The notes under the pieces: generated by a model
The model's input: only the letters and a program-made list of their open reading frames with translations
Databases searched by the model: none
Told to the model about the DNA's origin: nothing
Made by a program: the position numbers and the translations under genes
Assembly: GCA_020465985.1 (NCBI GenBank)
Contig: JAANYP010001156.1
Span: 408,492-472,491, forward strand
Length of the DNA stretch: 64,000 bases
Source of the DNA: Centrapalus pauciflorus
Lineage: Eukaryota; Streptophyta; Magnoliopsida; Asterales; Asteraceae
Reading direction: 5' to 3'
Shown: in pieces, positions 63,449 to 64,000 of the stretch
Numbering within the stretch: the stretch's first letter is position 1
Layout: every line of letters starts with the position of its first letter

Positions 63449-64000
<552 letters not shown>

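Overview
The window is nuclear DNA of a flowering plant, probably an asterid and possibly Asteraceae. The organism guess rests on gene content, intron style and retrotransposon types, and no species can be named. The DNA is very AT-rich and gene-poor. I can support three protein-coding genes in 64 kb. (1) A 12-exon gene for cytosolic 3-hydroxy-3-methylglutaryl-CoA synthase lies on the + strand (8108-12561); it acts at the entry of the mevalonate pathway and all splice junctions can be placed. (2) A single-exon gene on the - strand (48643-50478) encodes a 611-residue protein of the molybdenum-cofactor-sulfurase-like, PLP-dependent aminotransferase class V fold. (3) A four-exon GMC oxidoreductase of the HOTHEAD / mandelonitrile-lyase-like type lies on the - strand (58208-60441); its N-terminal secretion-signal exon was not found. 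The three genes do not form an obvious pathway or cluster.

The rest is mostly mobile DNA. Region 1-7.2 kb: a Tourist-like MITE, a small Helitron, three to four copies of a foldback repeat, two tandem arrays and a 1.9-kb solo LTR with a perfect target duplication. Region 7.7-12.7 kb: the HMG-CoA synthase gene with a GGGGAA array and a TATA box upstream. Region 13-16.1 kb: a Helitron cluster and a hAT-like MITE. Region 17-30.7 kb: a chain of inverted-repeat elements that sit in (TA)n microsatellites, resembling the Micron elements described in rice. One of them is broken by a Helitron and by a 7.8-kb Copia-type LTR retrotransposon. Region 32.7-37.1 kb: a second Copia-type element with nearly identical LTRs but a ruined gag-pol. 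Region 37.3-45.7 kb: a putative 8.4-kb Helitron with exon-like fragments. Region 50.8-58 kb: another TA-flanked element, Helitrons and a MITE. Region 60.6-64 kb: long (TA)n tracts and a Helitron end.

The observations most worth checking are: two hairpins in the leader of the first Copia-type element, with a nearly identical 22-nt loop on unrelated but fully paired stems; the beads-on-a-string family of (TA)n-embedded elements; two LTR elements that look young by their LTRs although their coding parts are dead; and a MITE that makes up most of the last intron of the GMC oxidoreductase gene.
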